Shown: positions 46,133-54,660 of the stretch, piece by piece | How positions within the stretch are numbered: the first letter of the stretch is position 1 | Layout of the letters: each line of letters begins with the position of its first letter | From: Phycisphaerales bacterium | GTDB lineage: Bacteria > Planctomycetota > Phycisphaerae > Phycisphaerales > SM1A02 | DNA: 64,000 nt | Direction: 5' to 3' | Assembly: GCA_029268515.1 (NCBI GenBank) | Contig: JAQWNP010000001.1 | Span: 248,001-312,000, forward strand | Position numbers and translations under genes: made by a program | Notes under the pieces: model-generated | What the model saw: the letters and a program-made list of their open reading frames with translations, nothing else | Database searches by the model: none | What the model was told of the DNA's origin: nothing

Positions 46133-46590
46133 GGTGCTTCCTCATTAATGATCACAAGATTTAATCGAACCGGTGCCTCAAGATCATTGCGTTCCATTGC
46201 TTCTAAAGCGGACAACAACACTGACACGTATCGATATCGTGTCGATCGATCTGCCCGTAAGCTAATCGCTGCAATTGGTTGGCGAATGAGCTGGCCTCGC
46301 ACGATTTCGACAAGTTCTCTGGCACCTTGAGGAGATGCATCCACAAACGATGCTTGCATTTTGTAACCAATAGCTGAACCATCGGGACCAGGCACAACAT
46401 TAATCACAAGCCGAGCTTCATCTTCTGGACGTTCTGTTGCAGCATCTGCAGGACGTGGCAACTCCATTGCCACTGAATCAAAATCAACCAACCGTGACAC
46501 CAATACAAAAAACACGATCAAGAGAAAGACCACGTCAATCATTGGTGTAAGGTTGGCGTTGATTTCAGCGGGACGACGCCTCATGCCCAC
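46129..46590 (-). CDS. ExbD/TolR-family biopolymer transport protein (copy 1)
   Basis: A 153-residue ExbD/TolR protein. Its membrane segment LTPMIDVVFLLIVFFVL has the proton-carrying Asp at residue 19. The periplasmic domain contains ISLRADRSTRYRYVSVLLSALE, a standard ExbD strand-helix element. It follows the ExbB-like gene by 40 bp and overlaps the second ExbD gene by four bases. Two different ExbD proteins with one ExbB would give a heteromeric stator; the second copy differs in the periplasmic part, suggesting separate partners. Confidence 0.9.
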   Translation of the reverse strand: MGMRRRPAEINANLTPMIDVVFLLIVFFVLVSRLVDFDSVAMELPRPADAATERPEDEARLVINVVPGPDGSAIGYKMQASFVDASPQGARELVEIVRGQLIRQPIAAISLRADRSTRYRYVSVLLSALEAMERNDLEAPVRLNLVIINEEAP

Positions 46591-46630
46591 GCTCCTGTTA
46601 TCGAGAAAATAATGTTACCCAGGCCGAACC

Positions 46631-47455
46631 TCAATCGACTGCTTCCTTACCTGTCTCAGAATTCGTCTCACCGCCAGAACGCAAGACATTGGACTTTCGC
46701 GTGCGGGGTCGGAATGTATTAATGACTTCCTCTGCGCGCAGTGTGGCATCGACGGTCAGTTCATCAATACGGTTACGGAGAAATGCATAGCCTGCTAACG
46801 CGGGAATCGCGACGACAAGTCCCCAAAACGTTGTGGTGAGGGCGGTGCCAATGCCACCTGCAAGAAGTACTGGATCAGCACTCCCTCCACCGATGACGAT
46901 GGCCTGGAATGCCAGGATCATTCCATACACAGTTCCGAACAAACCAATCATGGGACTCACCTGGCCAAGCACATTGAGAAATTCCACACGCCTCATTCGT
47001 ACCGTGGTTAACTCATCTGCCGTCTGTTCAAGACTTCGAATCATCGCAGAAAAGCCACCTGGTGCTTCGCGAAGACCTGCATGTAGTGTTTGGCAGAAAA
47101 AGGGCTCTTGTCCACTGAGCTCATTAAGCAGTGATTGATAATCATGATTCTCCACAAGACGACGCGATTGCTTCAGCCACTTGTCTGGAATCAAGAGAGC
47201 CCGTCGATTGGCCAGTCCCAAGACAATGATCAAACCAATACTTACGATCGATAGACATAAAAGAAACCAGATAATGACGCTCCCCAATAACTCTATTGAG
47301 CCATCAGCATTACGCGATATAAAAAACGCAGCACCAAAGCTCTCAGAAGAAACGTCAATGACTGTGGCATCCTCACCAAACACTGATGATGATCCAATCA
47401 GTCCGATTCCGAAACACATCAATACCGAATAGTTCAATAGAAATTTTGTCATCAC
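46631..47455 (-). CDS. ExbB/TolQ/MotA-family proton channel protein
   Basis: A 274-residue inner-membrane protein with an N-terminal leader-like hydrophobic segment, then the three ExbB membrane helices: IIWFLLCLSIVSIGLIIVLG, QVSPMIGLFGTVYGMILAF and GIGTALTTTFWGLVVAIPAL. The latter two match the MotA/TolQ/ExbB pore. The cytosolic loop between the first and second helices contains AGLREAPGGFSAMIRSLEQ. With ExbD it should harness the proton gradient. Its start overlaps the vWA gene's stop by four bases. Confidence 0.92.
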   Translation of the reverse strand: MMTKFLLNYSVLMCFGIGLIGSSSVFGEDATVIDVSSESFGAAFFISRNADGSIELLGSVIIWFLLCLSIVSIGLIIVLGLANRRALLIPDKWLKQSRRLVENHDYQSLLNELSGQEPFFCQTLHAGLREAPGGFSAMIRSLEQTADELTTVRMRRVEFLNVLGQVSPMIGLFGTVYGMILAFQAIVIGGGSADPVLLAGGIGTALTTTFWGLVVAIPALAGYAFLRNRIDELTVDATLRAEEVINTFRPRTRKSNVLRSGGETNSETGKEAVD

Positions 47456-48480
47456 TGACGGCCCTCCAATTCAGCGGCATCAAGAAATTTGAAGGCACCT
47501 GGCCCACCGTGAATATCCGCAATATGTTCGAGCGTATTCAATGGATCTGGGTGCAAGAACTGAATACACATGATCTTTGTGACTCTTTGGTCAGAACCTG
47601 GACGGATCGGATTTGCCTCTTCAAGCATTTTCAATAGCACATCACGGTCAACTTCATAAATACTCTCGCCTGTAATATTGTCACTCAGCAAGAAAATCAC
47701 ATCGGGATTTAATGAAATTGCTTTCTGAAGCGCGTCCATTGGATTTGATGATTTACCAGGAAAAACATGAGCATCGATCCATTCAAGTGCCCGTTGTTTA
47801 TTTTCTGGTGTTGCCGGCACAAGACTATTTCTTGGAGGGACCATGACAGCAGTATCTTCTTGAAAAAAAATGATTCCGAAATTCTGCTCGAAGTCGAGAC
47901 CCTTAAGCGAACGAGCCAACTCATCAATAACAAGTGAAAAAAGTGAGAGCATTGAGCCTGATGCATCAATCACAAAGGTGACCCGTTTTACATTGGTGCC
48001 TCTCAGTCCACCAAAGGAAGCATCCAACTCCGTGGCCTGCTCTATAAAGTCCATTGCGGGCTTTCCGTCAACCGGTACCAAGTCCGTGGTCCTTTCAGGT
48101 GACAGTTCCGCAATTGCTTGCTGCTGCAACTGAGCTTTAGATAACCGCTCTTGGTTTGACTGGGGCAGACTTGCGTCCTCTTGTGGCGGCACCCGATCAT
48201 CTGCCGGCGCTTCGATGAGCGGTATATAGGCTGGCATATCGAATGTGGCATTGATAACGGGTCGAGGCACCTCATCTGGCGTAGCCACCACCGCCCAAGT
48301 CACAAAAAATGCGATCAAAATGAGGCCGAGGTGTATCGCAATCGAGATCGTCCAGCCAAACATCGGCGAGTGGGTCTGTTTCGATAGCAACTGATCACTG
48401 TCAACGTGCTGTGAACCCACACGATCGGCGTATTCTTGATCGAATTTCGACTGTGAGCCAGATGCTCCGTCTTTGCCCAT
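47452..48480 (-). CDS. Membrane-anchored von Willebrand factor A protein of the ExbB/ExbD operon
   Basis: A 342-residue protein from the ATG at 48480, which has GGAAGG seven bases upstream (a longer in-frame TTG start exists). A cytosolic part of about 40 residues precedes one membrane helix (GWTISIAIHLGLILIAFFVTW), then a Pro/Gln-rich linker and a vWA domain starting with VTFVIDASGSM: the MIDAS residues DASGS are intact (about D172, S174, S176), with SSNPMDAL and LLSDNITGES completing the site. The layout, a single TM then an extracytoplasmic domain, mirrors TonB or TolA. It is the first gene of the five-gene operon. Confidence 0.85.
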   Translation of the reverse strand: MGKDGASGSQSKFDQEYADRVGSQHVDSDQLLSKQTHSPMFGWTISIAIHLGLILIAFFVTWAVVATPDEVPRPVINATFDMPAYIPLIEAPADDRVPPQEDASLPQSNQERLSKAQLQQQAIAELSPERTTDLVPVDGKPAMDFIEQATELDASFGGLRGTNVKRVTFVIDASGSMLSLFSLVIDELARSLKGLDFEQNFGIIFFQEDTAVMVPPRNSLVPATPENKQRALEWIDAHVFPGKSSNPMDALQKAISLNPDVIFLLSDNITGESIYEVDRDVLLKMLEEANPIRPGSDQRVTKIMCIQFLHPDPLNTLEHIADIHGGPGAFKFLDAAELEGRQ

Positions 48481-48626
48481 GCGGTTGCCTTCCATAGCAA
48501 GTGCCACGCTGCGGCTTCGTGCCAATGGCAGTCTATCAGCCAATCAACGACACTCTTGCCAACATGGGCCAAGCACTGAATGTGGCAATTCGCCAATAAT
48601 GCCGCGCTTTACCTAGAGCGATGCAA

Positions 48627-49385
48627 TTATTCGGCTTCTGGCGGTTGGGCCTCAGGTTTGGGTCGGTCCTTTGCAAACAACACTGAGTCCAGGCTCACTG
48701 GACCGGCGCCAGTGAAGAAAACACCAATTGCCAGAACGAACAAAGCAGCTTGAGCAAACATTGCGTTGTAGGCATCCATGGCATCAGCCCATTGAAATGG
48801 ATTACTTAAAAACAGTCCGTTATCGTGAATCGAGACCACATAAAAGGTACCACCAATAATGACCGCCAAACAAAGCGCCCAAAGCCTTGTAATCAACCCC
48901 AACAAAATTAACGCACCGCCAACAAGCTCAACCCAGGCCACCACTTTGGCGAGCCAGATTGAAGTCTCGCCCCAACCCGCATCAATCATCTGCAGAGAAA
49001 GCAGGTAATAACCCGTTGTCTGATAGTGAGTGCCATCATGCGTCGGTGCTGCAACTGAAATCGTTGGTGGCACTGCTGGCGTACTCTGTGTAGCTGGTGT
49101 TTCAGAGGGCGTCACTGGGGGCTTCGCTGGGGGGTCAGCGGCAGGTTCGGTAGTCTCCTGCCAGAATGCCGTTTGATGGATCATTGGCTGCAAAGTCGAA
49201 GAAACCTGCTTTGCCTGGCCTGTCTCCACAGGTACGCCATATTGCTCAAGAGCGTCCCGTTGCTCCTGAGTGATATGAATAGTCCCGAAGACATAACCCC
49301 ATCCAGCACTGAAAAAAGCGCCAAAAAGGACGATTCGGGCAAGTATTGGTAGTAATTTGGTTCCGGCACAAGCACTAAGCGACAT
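48627..49385 (-). CDS. DoxX-family membrane protein with Pro-rich insertion
   Basis: A 252-residue four-helix membrane protein. The first helix (ILARIVLFGAFFSAGWGYVFG) is followed by a long hydrophilic insertion of about 80 residues, rich in Pro, Thr and Ala. The later helices (VVAWVELVGGALILLGLITRLWAL, IIGGTFYVV, and AQAALFVLAIGVFFTG) are typical DoxX. A GGAG eight bases before the ATG supports this start. DoxX proteins vary in role (quinone-related oxidoreductases, thiol homeostasis); the present function is unknown. It precedes the vWA operon by 146 bp on the same strand. Confidence 0.8.
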   Translation of the reverse strand: MSLSACAGTKLLPILARIVLFGAFFSAGWGYVFGTIHITQEQRDALEQYGVPVETGQAKQVSSTLQPMIHQTAFWQETTEPAADPPAKPPVTPSETPATQSTPAVPPTISVAAPTHDGTHYQTTGYYLLSLQMIDAGWGETSIWLAKVVAWVELVGGALILLGLITRLWALCLAVIIGGTFYVVSIHDNGLFLSNPFQWADAMDAYNAMFAQAALFVLAIGVFFTGAGPVSLDSVLFAKDRPKPEAQPPEAE

Positions 49386-49438
49386 AGGAATTCTCCATCC
49401 TGGGTTAAGCTCGAATATAAAGATATACCCGATCTTGA

Positions 49439-49467
49439 TTGCCCCGAGCAGTGTACCAGCTGATAAT
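49439..49467 (+). promoter_or_regulatory. Candidate sigma-70 promoter of tRNA-Leu
   Basis: TTGCCC (49439-49444) and GATAAT (49462-49467) are spaced by 17 bases and match the -35 and -10 consensus at four and five of six positions. The expected start site, about seven bases after the -10, is some 15 bases before the tRNA. It is the best promoter-like match seen here. Confidence 0.42.
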
Positions 49468-49490
49468 CTTCCCCTCTCGCTTAGACCCCT

Positions 49491-49572
<82 letters not shown>

Positions 49573-49664
49573 TTTTTCTGGTCATTTTCTTTGGCTCCAA
49601 ACCTAAAAATTTTCCTTCTTTCTCACTGTGCCCCAATATTTCTCCGGATAGGACGAAAATTCAT

Positions 49665-51020
49665 ATGACTGGCTGGAGCCCCAAATCATGGCAGCACAAG
49701 CGTGCCCTACAGCAACCAACTTATCCAGACAAGAATCATCTTGATCAGGTCGTTGGACAATTAGCTGAGCTGCCACCACTGGTGAGCTCCTGGGAAATCG
49801 AAACGCTTAAAACACAACTGGCCGAAGCAGCCGCCGGTGATCGCTTCCTCCTTCAGGGAGGGGATTGCGCTGAACGTTTTAGAGATTGCCAACCAGAAGT
49901 CATTGCTGCAAAATTAAAAGTGCTGCTTCAAATGAGCCTGGTGCTTGTTCACGGAACCAAGCGTCGTGTTATTCGTGTTGGGCGATTTGCCGGACAATAT
50001 GCAAAACCACGATCAAGCGATACCGAAACAAAAGATGGAATCACGCTCCCAGCCTATCGCGGCGACATCATCAATGAGCATGCATTTGAACAAAACGCGC
50101 GTACTCCAAATCCAGATCTTCTCTTGCGTGGTTTCGAGCGAGCAGCGCTGACATTGAACTTTATTCGTGCGCTGATTGATGGTGGTTTTGCGAGCTTGCA
50201 TCACCCCGAATACTGGGACCTTGACTTTGTCGAGCACTCATCCCAAGGAACTGAATACCAACATGTGGTTGAGTCGATTGGCGAATCACTTCGCTTTATG
50301 GAAACACTTTGCGGCGTCCCAATCAGTGACATGAACCGTGTTGATTTCTTTACAAGCCACGAAGCCCTCCACCTTTCATACGAAGAGGCGCTGACTCGAA
50401 CTGTGCCACGTCGAGAGGGCTGGTACGACCTATCGACCCATTTTCCTTGGCTTGGACTAAGAACATCACAGCTTGATGGCGCTCATATTGAATTTCTACG
50501 CGGCATCCGAAACCCACTGGCGATCAAAGTGGGGCCGAATATGGCCCTGGATGAGATTCATCCTTATATCGAAGCACTTTTCAATGTTCTTCACCCAGAC
50601 AATGAACCTGGCCGAATCACCATTATCCATCGCTACGGTATCGACCAGGTCTCTGAATATTTACCTGTTCTGATTGATGCGGTCCAAAAAACAGGCAAGA
50701 GTGTCCTCTACTGCTGTGATCCAATGCATGGCAACACACAAATCTCAAGTGGCGGACTCAAGACACGCCGGTTTGACCACATCCTTGAAGAAGTAGACCG
50801 CGCCTTCGAACTGCATAGTGCTGGCGGCTCTCGACTTGGCGGTGTTCATGTTGAATTGACCGGCGACAACGTGACTGAGTGCACTGGTGGCGCAAGAGGC
50901 CTTCAAGATGCTGATCTCACACAAGCCTATAAAACACAAGTTGATCCAAGACTTAACTATGAACAAGCGTTCGAATTAGCGCTGCTTGTTGCCCGTCGGG
51001 CTTCCCAAGACAACGTCTAA
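49665..51020 (+). CDS. Class II 3-deoxy-D-arabino-heptulosonate 7-phosphate synthase
   Basis: The first enzyme of the shikimate pathway, condensing PEP and erythrose 4-phosphate. It belongs to the plant-type class II family: WSPKSWQHKRALQQPTYPD near the start, FLLQGGDCAERF, RVGRFAGQYAKPRS, PLAIKVGPNM, CDPMHGNT and HVELTGDNVTECTGG are all family signatures. From the ATG at 49665 it has 451 residues, as expected; the frame is open upstream through the tRNA but that is not coding. Its stop overlaps the ZIP gene's stop, tail to tail, by four bases. Confidence 0.95.
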   Translation: MTGWSPKSWQHKRALQQPTYPDKNHLDQVVGQLAELPPLVSSWEIETLKTQLAEAAAGDRFLLQGGDCAERFRDCQPEVIAAKLKVLLQMSLVLVHGTKRRVIRVGRFAGQYAKPRSSDTETKDGITLPAYRGDIINEHAFEQNARTPNPDLLLRGFERAALTLNFIRALIDGGFASLHHPEYWDLDFVEHSSQGTEYQHVVESIGESLRFMETLCGVPISDMNRVDFFTSHEALHLSYEEALTRTVPRREGWYDLSTHFPWLGLRTSQLDGAHIEFLRGIRNPLAIKVGPNMALDEIHPYIEALFNVLHPDNEPGRITIIHRYGIDQVSEYLPVLIDAVQKTGKSVLYCCDPMHGNTQISSGGLKTRRFDHILEEVDRAFELHSAGGSRLGGVHVELTGDNVTECTGGARGLQDADLTQAYKTQVDPRLNYEQAFELALLVARRASQDNV

Positions 51021-51820
51021 TCTCTTGCCTCTATTTGATTATGAGGTGCAGGCCCATTGTTTTTGCTGAGTTCACTCTCATCAAACGGAGGCCTAATCAT
51101 CATGTCGATCACAATAATGAGAAGAAAGCCCGCAAAGAACATGACCGTTGCTCGTTTTGTATCAGGAACGCTGTGCGCACGAACCAGTAGCTCTTCAGTG
51201 ACCAAGTAAAGAAGTGCCGCTACTCCGAATGAGGCAACGGCAACAAGCCATCCGCCTGAGAGTCCTGATAAAAACCAGGCGCCCAGAACCGCTGAGCAAA
51301 CCATGCATAAACCGAGGCCTGCCACAATCAAAATGGTCCGCCGAGAACTCGTACCTGAGGACCGCAAGGCCGTTGCACAGGAGAGCCCAAGGAAGAGAAT
51401 CTCTAGGGTCAGTGCAATGCTCAGGAGAATGCCAGTGGTGACATTGGCAGAGAATCCGACCCCGATCAGGAACCCATCAACGATCAGGTCTAAAGCGACG
51501 GTGGCCAAGAGTGATGTCGTGCTTCCTGAAGACCCTTCTTGATCTCCCTCAATTTTGTCCAAAACCCATTCCAGGGCAAACATGAGGCTGACGCCGAGTC
51601 CAAAACCAATGATTACGGGCATGTAATCAGAGCCCTGGATCATGTCTGGGACAAGATCGATCGAAACAGCTGCAATCACGAGGCCGGCTGCTAAGTGCTG
51701 AATAGCGCTGGTGGTGACCTGCCCAAACTTCACGGTCGCAGCCAGGATGGCTCCCAATATCACTGAAATAAAGGGTGCTGCCGTGACAATCAGAACCAGT
51801 AGTACCGCCTTATCACCCAT
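51017..51820 (-). CDS. Divergent ZIP-family membrane transporter
   Basis: A 267-residue protein with about eight membrane helices. The ZIP-like second-helix signature AIQHLAAGLVIAAVSIDLVPDM is clear. In a standard ZIP the binuclear metal site is HNxxDG in helix 4 and HExPH in helix 5; here the equivalents read DLIVDG and LEILFL, so the His ligands are absent. The function as a zinc transporter is doubtful. It is cut tail to tail against the DAHP synthase gene and diverges from the ketosynthase pair by about 96 bp. Confidence 0.75.
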   Translation of the reverse strand: MGDKAVLLVLIVTAAPFISVILGAILAATVKFGQVTTSAIQHLAAGLVIAAVSIDLVPDMIQGSDYMPVIIGFGLGVSLMFALEWVLDKIEGDQEGSSGSTTSLLATVALDLIVDGFLIGVGFSANVTTGILLSIALTLEILFLGLSCATALRSSGTSSRRTILIVAGLGLCMVCSAVLGAWFLSGLSGGWLVAVASFGVAALLYLVTEELLVRAHSVPDTKRATVMFFAGFLLIIVIDMMIRPPFDESELSKNNGPAPHNQIEARD

Positions 51821-51916
51821 AAATCTTCTGCCATAACGAAGTCCAGCAGCAGCCTTAAATCGAGCTGAGCCAGTAGTTCAAACTGAGTGGGATCGTCATG
51901 GGTACACTATCGGATC

Positions 51917-53248
51917 ATGTCACGTCGCGTGGTCATTACAGGCACCGGTCCCATCTCTGCATGCGGTCTGGGAATTGAACCTCTTTGGGAAGCACTTCTC
52001 AAGGGTGATTCTCAGATTCGCCCCATCAGCACTTTTGATGCCTCTGGGTTTTCCAGCAATGCCGCCGCGGCCATCCAACCTGACGCCTTCAATATTCGTG
52101 ATGTGGTACCCAAGACCTATCGTAAAGCGCTGAAGGTCATGTGCCGTGATGTTGAGTTAGCGATTGGTGCCGCTGCTGCAGCGGTCTCACATGCTGGCAT
52201 GATTACCAAAGCAGTGGATGCCAATGCAACACCAACCATTGAACCGACGCGACTGGGATGCCAAATTGGCGCCGGTCTGATTGCCGCTGACCTTGATGAG
52301 CTCACCGCTGCATTATCCACCAGTCGCAATGAAGATGACCAGTTCGATCTCTCAACCTGGGGGCAACCGGGAATGGGTAATCTGACACCCTTGTGGTTGC
52401 TTAAGTACCTGCCCAACATGCTTGCATGCCATGTCACCATCGTCCACGACTGCCGTGGACCCAGTAACACGATCACTTGCTGCGAGGCCAGTGGGCTCCT
52501 TTCGATTGGTGAATCACTGCGCGTCATCGAGCGCAACTCTGCAGAAGCATGCCTCACTGGTGGCGTAGAATCGAAACTTAATCCCATGGCTCTCTTACGA
52601 CAGCACTTCGCAAAGCGCGTTGCACCAACGCCTGCGGACGAAGATCCAAAAACTATTTTAGCGCCCTTCGCCCCTGATGCTAGTGGAACGATTCTTGGCG
52701 AAGGTGGCGCACTTATTGTTGTGGAAGCGCTTGACTCAGCTCTTGCACGACAAGCAACAGTCCGAGCGGAAATCAGTGGTTTTGCTGCCACCCAATCACA
52801 TGCCGCCGAACGCATTGGCCTCGGCACCAACCCATCACATCAGGAAGTTGCCGATGCAATGGCCGCAGCATTAACTTCCGCAGGGCGAAAGCCCGATGAG
52901 ATTGATGCAGTGTTTCCACTGGGTTCTGGTATTCGTGGTGTCGATGAAGCAGAAGCGGCTTCAATCGAAACAATTTTTGGTGCACGAAGTAAGACGCTGC
53001 CAGTTATTCCATTGACAACCGTGACCGGCAACTGCGGTGCTGGACACAGCGCGCTTGTCGTGGCAGTTGCAACTGCGGCATTAGAATCACAAAAACTTCC
53101 AGCTCGCATCAACACTGTAGATTCAGATGGCATCAACGCCAAGATTGCTCCAGCTTGCGACCATAAACTCAACCATGTTCTTGTTACGACGTGTAGCCAG
53201 GGCGGGCAAAACGCCGCCATTGTGCTTTCTCGTCCGGAGATAGCCTAG
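51917..53248 (+). CDS. Ketosynthase-like subunit lacking catalytic residues (chain-length-factor-like)
   Basis: A 443-residue thiolase-fold protein aligning to KAS II/FabF along its length (RVVITGTGPISACG, GPSNTITCCEASG, GEGGALIVVE, TTCSQGGQNAAIVL). The active-site Cys position is Glu190, the first catalytic His (HGTGT) is Leu335 in PLGSGI, Lys is Thr367, and the second His is Asn372 in TGNCGAG. So the condensing triad is gone, as in the KS-beta/chain-length factor subunits of type II polyketide synthases (which have Gln). The ATG at 51917 is chosen over an upstream GTG. Its stop is 3 bp before the next gene. Confidence 0.82.
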   Translation: MSRRVVITGTGPISACGLGIEPLWEALLKGDSQIRPISTFDASGFSSNAAAAIQPDAFNIRDVVPKTYRKALKVMCRDVELAIGAAAAAVSHAGMITKAVDANATPTIEPTRLGCQIGAGLIAADLDELTAALSTSRNEDDQFDLSTWGQPGMGNLTPLWLLKYLPNMLACHVTIVHDCRGPSNTITCCEASGLLSIGESLRVIERNSAEACLTGGVESKLNPMALLRQHFAKRVAPTPADEDPKTILAPFAPDASGTILGEGGALIVVEALDSALARQATVRAEISGFAATQSHAAERIGLGTNPSHQEVADAMAAALTSAGRKPDEIDAVFPLGSGIRGVDEAEAASIETIFGARSKTLPVIPLTTVTGNCGAGHSALVVAVATAALESQKLPARINTVDSDGINAKIAPACDHKLNHVLVTTCSQGGQNAAIVLSRPEIA

Positions 53249-53251
53249 ATC

Positions 53252-54571
53252 ATGTCAACATCCTCTCGCGTTGTCATTACTGGGATGGGTTGGATTACGC
53301 CATTGGGCCACGACCTCAATACTGTCTGGTCGAATCTCACCAAAGGGGTATCAGGCGTCAGACCAATCGAGCGATTTGATGCAAAGACTTTTAGCACCAA
53401 TTTTGCCGCCCAAGTTCAAGACTACGACTTCAGCAAGTATGTCACTGATGCGAAGCGACACGAACACGCTGGCACACACACGCGATTTGCTCTTGGTGCT
53501 GCCCGACAAGCATGGTCACATGCCAAACTTGATGAAGCATCACTTGATATGCGCCGCGTTGGGACCTATCTAGGTGCGGGTGAGGGTGTACTCGATTTCA
53601 ATAACTATGCTTTTGCCAACCTGACCGCTTGGAATGAAGAAAAGAATGCTATTGATGGAAAAGTCTGGGCCCAAGCCGCCCAAGATCGAATGCACCGCTT
53701 CGACGAGATTGAACAAGAACCAATCATGCCGGCAGCCCATCTTGCAATGGAATTTGGTGTTCGAGGTCCAGTCTATAACTGCTTGACAGCCTGCGCAGCG
53801 AGCACGCAGGCGATCGGCGAAGCAGTCAATATTCTCCAACGCGGTGATGCAGACATCATGATTTCAGGTGGCGCTCACACCATGATTCATGAGCTTGGGC
53901 TCACTGGTTTTATCCGACTCACCGCACTCAGCAGCCGAACCGACAATATTGAAGGCGCGTCGAGACCATTTAGTCGATCACGTGACGGCTTTGTGATGGG
54001 CGAGGGTGCAGGCATCGTCATCTTAGAAACGCTTGAACATGCGCGGAAACGTGGCGTGACACCAATCGTAGAAGTGATTGGTTATGGCTCAAGTGCAGAT
54101 GCTTACCGAATTACAGACATTCAACCTGAAGGCAATGGCCCCGCCGCATCGATGGGCGAGGCACTGAATCAAGCGGGACTTGATCCCAACGGTGTTGATT
54201 CTGATGGCCGCCCCTTGGTGCACTACATTTCAGCCCATGGCACTGGCACCAAAGAAAATGACTCCATCGAAACAAGGGCTGTTAAAAAAGTGTTTGGGGA
54301 AAATGCTCCAGCAATTCCTATGAGTTCAATCAAGTCCATGATGGGACATCTCATCGCTGCCGCTGGTGCTGTCGAACTTATTACATGTGCGATGGCAATT
54401 CAGCATCAGACCCTACCACCAACCATTAATTTGACTGACCCTGACCCTGATCTGGATCTCGATTATGTACCCAATGAGGCACGCTCCACCAAGGTTGAGA
54501 CCTGCTTATCCAATTCATTCGGTTTTGGTGGGCAAAACGACACGCTGATTATTCAGCGATTTACTGAATAA
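53252..54571 (+). CDS. Beta-ketoacyl-ACP synthase II (KS-alpha-like) partner
   Basis: A 439-residue KAS II-type condensing enzyme. All catalytic residues are present: Cys181 in CLTACAAS, His329 in ISAHGTGTKEND, Lys361 and His366 in SIKSMMGHLIAAAG. The C-terminal SNSFGFGGQND is typical. It begins three bases after the catalytically dead homologue, so the two should be made in equal amounts and could form a KS-alpha/KS-beta heterodimer. It may be a specialised fatty acid or polyketide enzyme, or simply fabF. No ACP, KR or other fab gene is adjacent. Confidence 0.92.
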   Translation: MSTSSRVVITGMGWITPLGHDLNTVWSNLTKGVSGVRPIERFDAKTFSTNFAAQVQDYDFSKYVTDAKRHEHAGTHTRFALGAARQAWSHAKLDEASLDMRRVGTYLGAGEGVLDFNNYAFANLTAWNEEKNAIDGKVWAQAAQDRMHRFDEIEQEPIMPAAHLAMEFGVRGPVYNCLTACAASTQAIGEAVNILQRGDADIMISGGAHTMIHELGLTGFIRLTALSSRTDNIEGASRPFSRSRDGFVMGEGAGIVILETLEHARKRGVTPIVEVIGYGSSADAYRITDIQPEGNGPAASMGEALNQAGLDPNGVDSDGRPLVHYISAHGTGTKENDSIETRAVKKVFGENAPAIPMSSIKSMMGHLIAAAGAVELITCAMAIQHQTLPPTINLTDPDPDLDLDYVPNEARSTKVETCLSNSFGFGGQNDTLIIQRFTE

Positions 54572-54660
54572 GCGATCTGCATTGAGGCGTTCGTAAATCA
54601 ACGCGACTCAACAAGCAGACTCTGCATGACCGAATAGTGGAAACGTGTGGAAAGTTTTCT

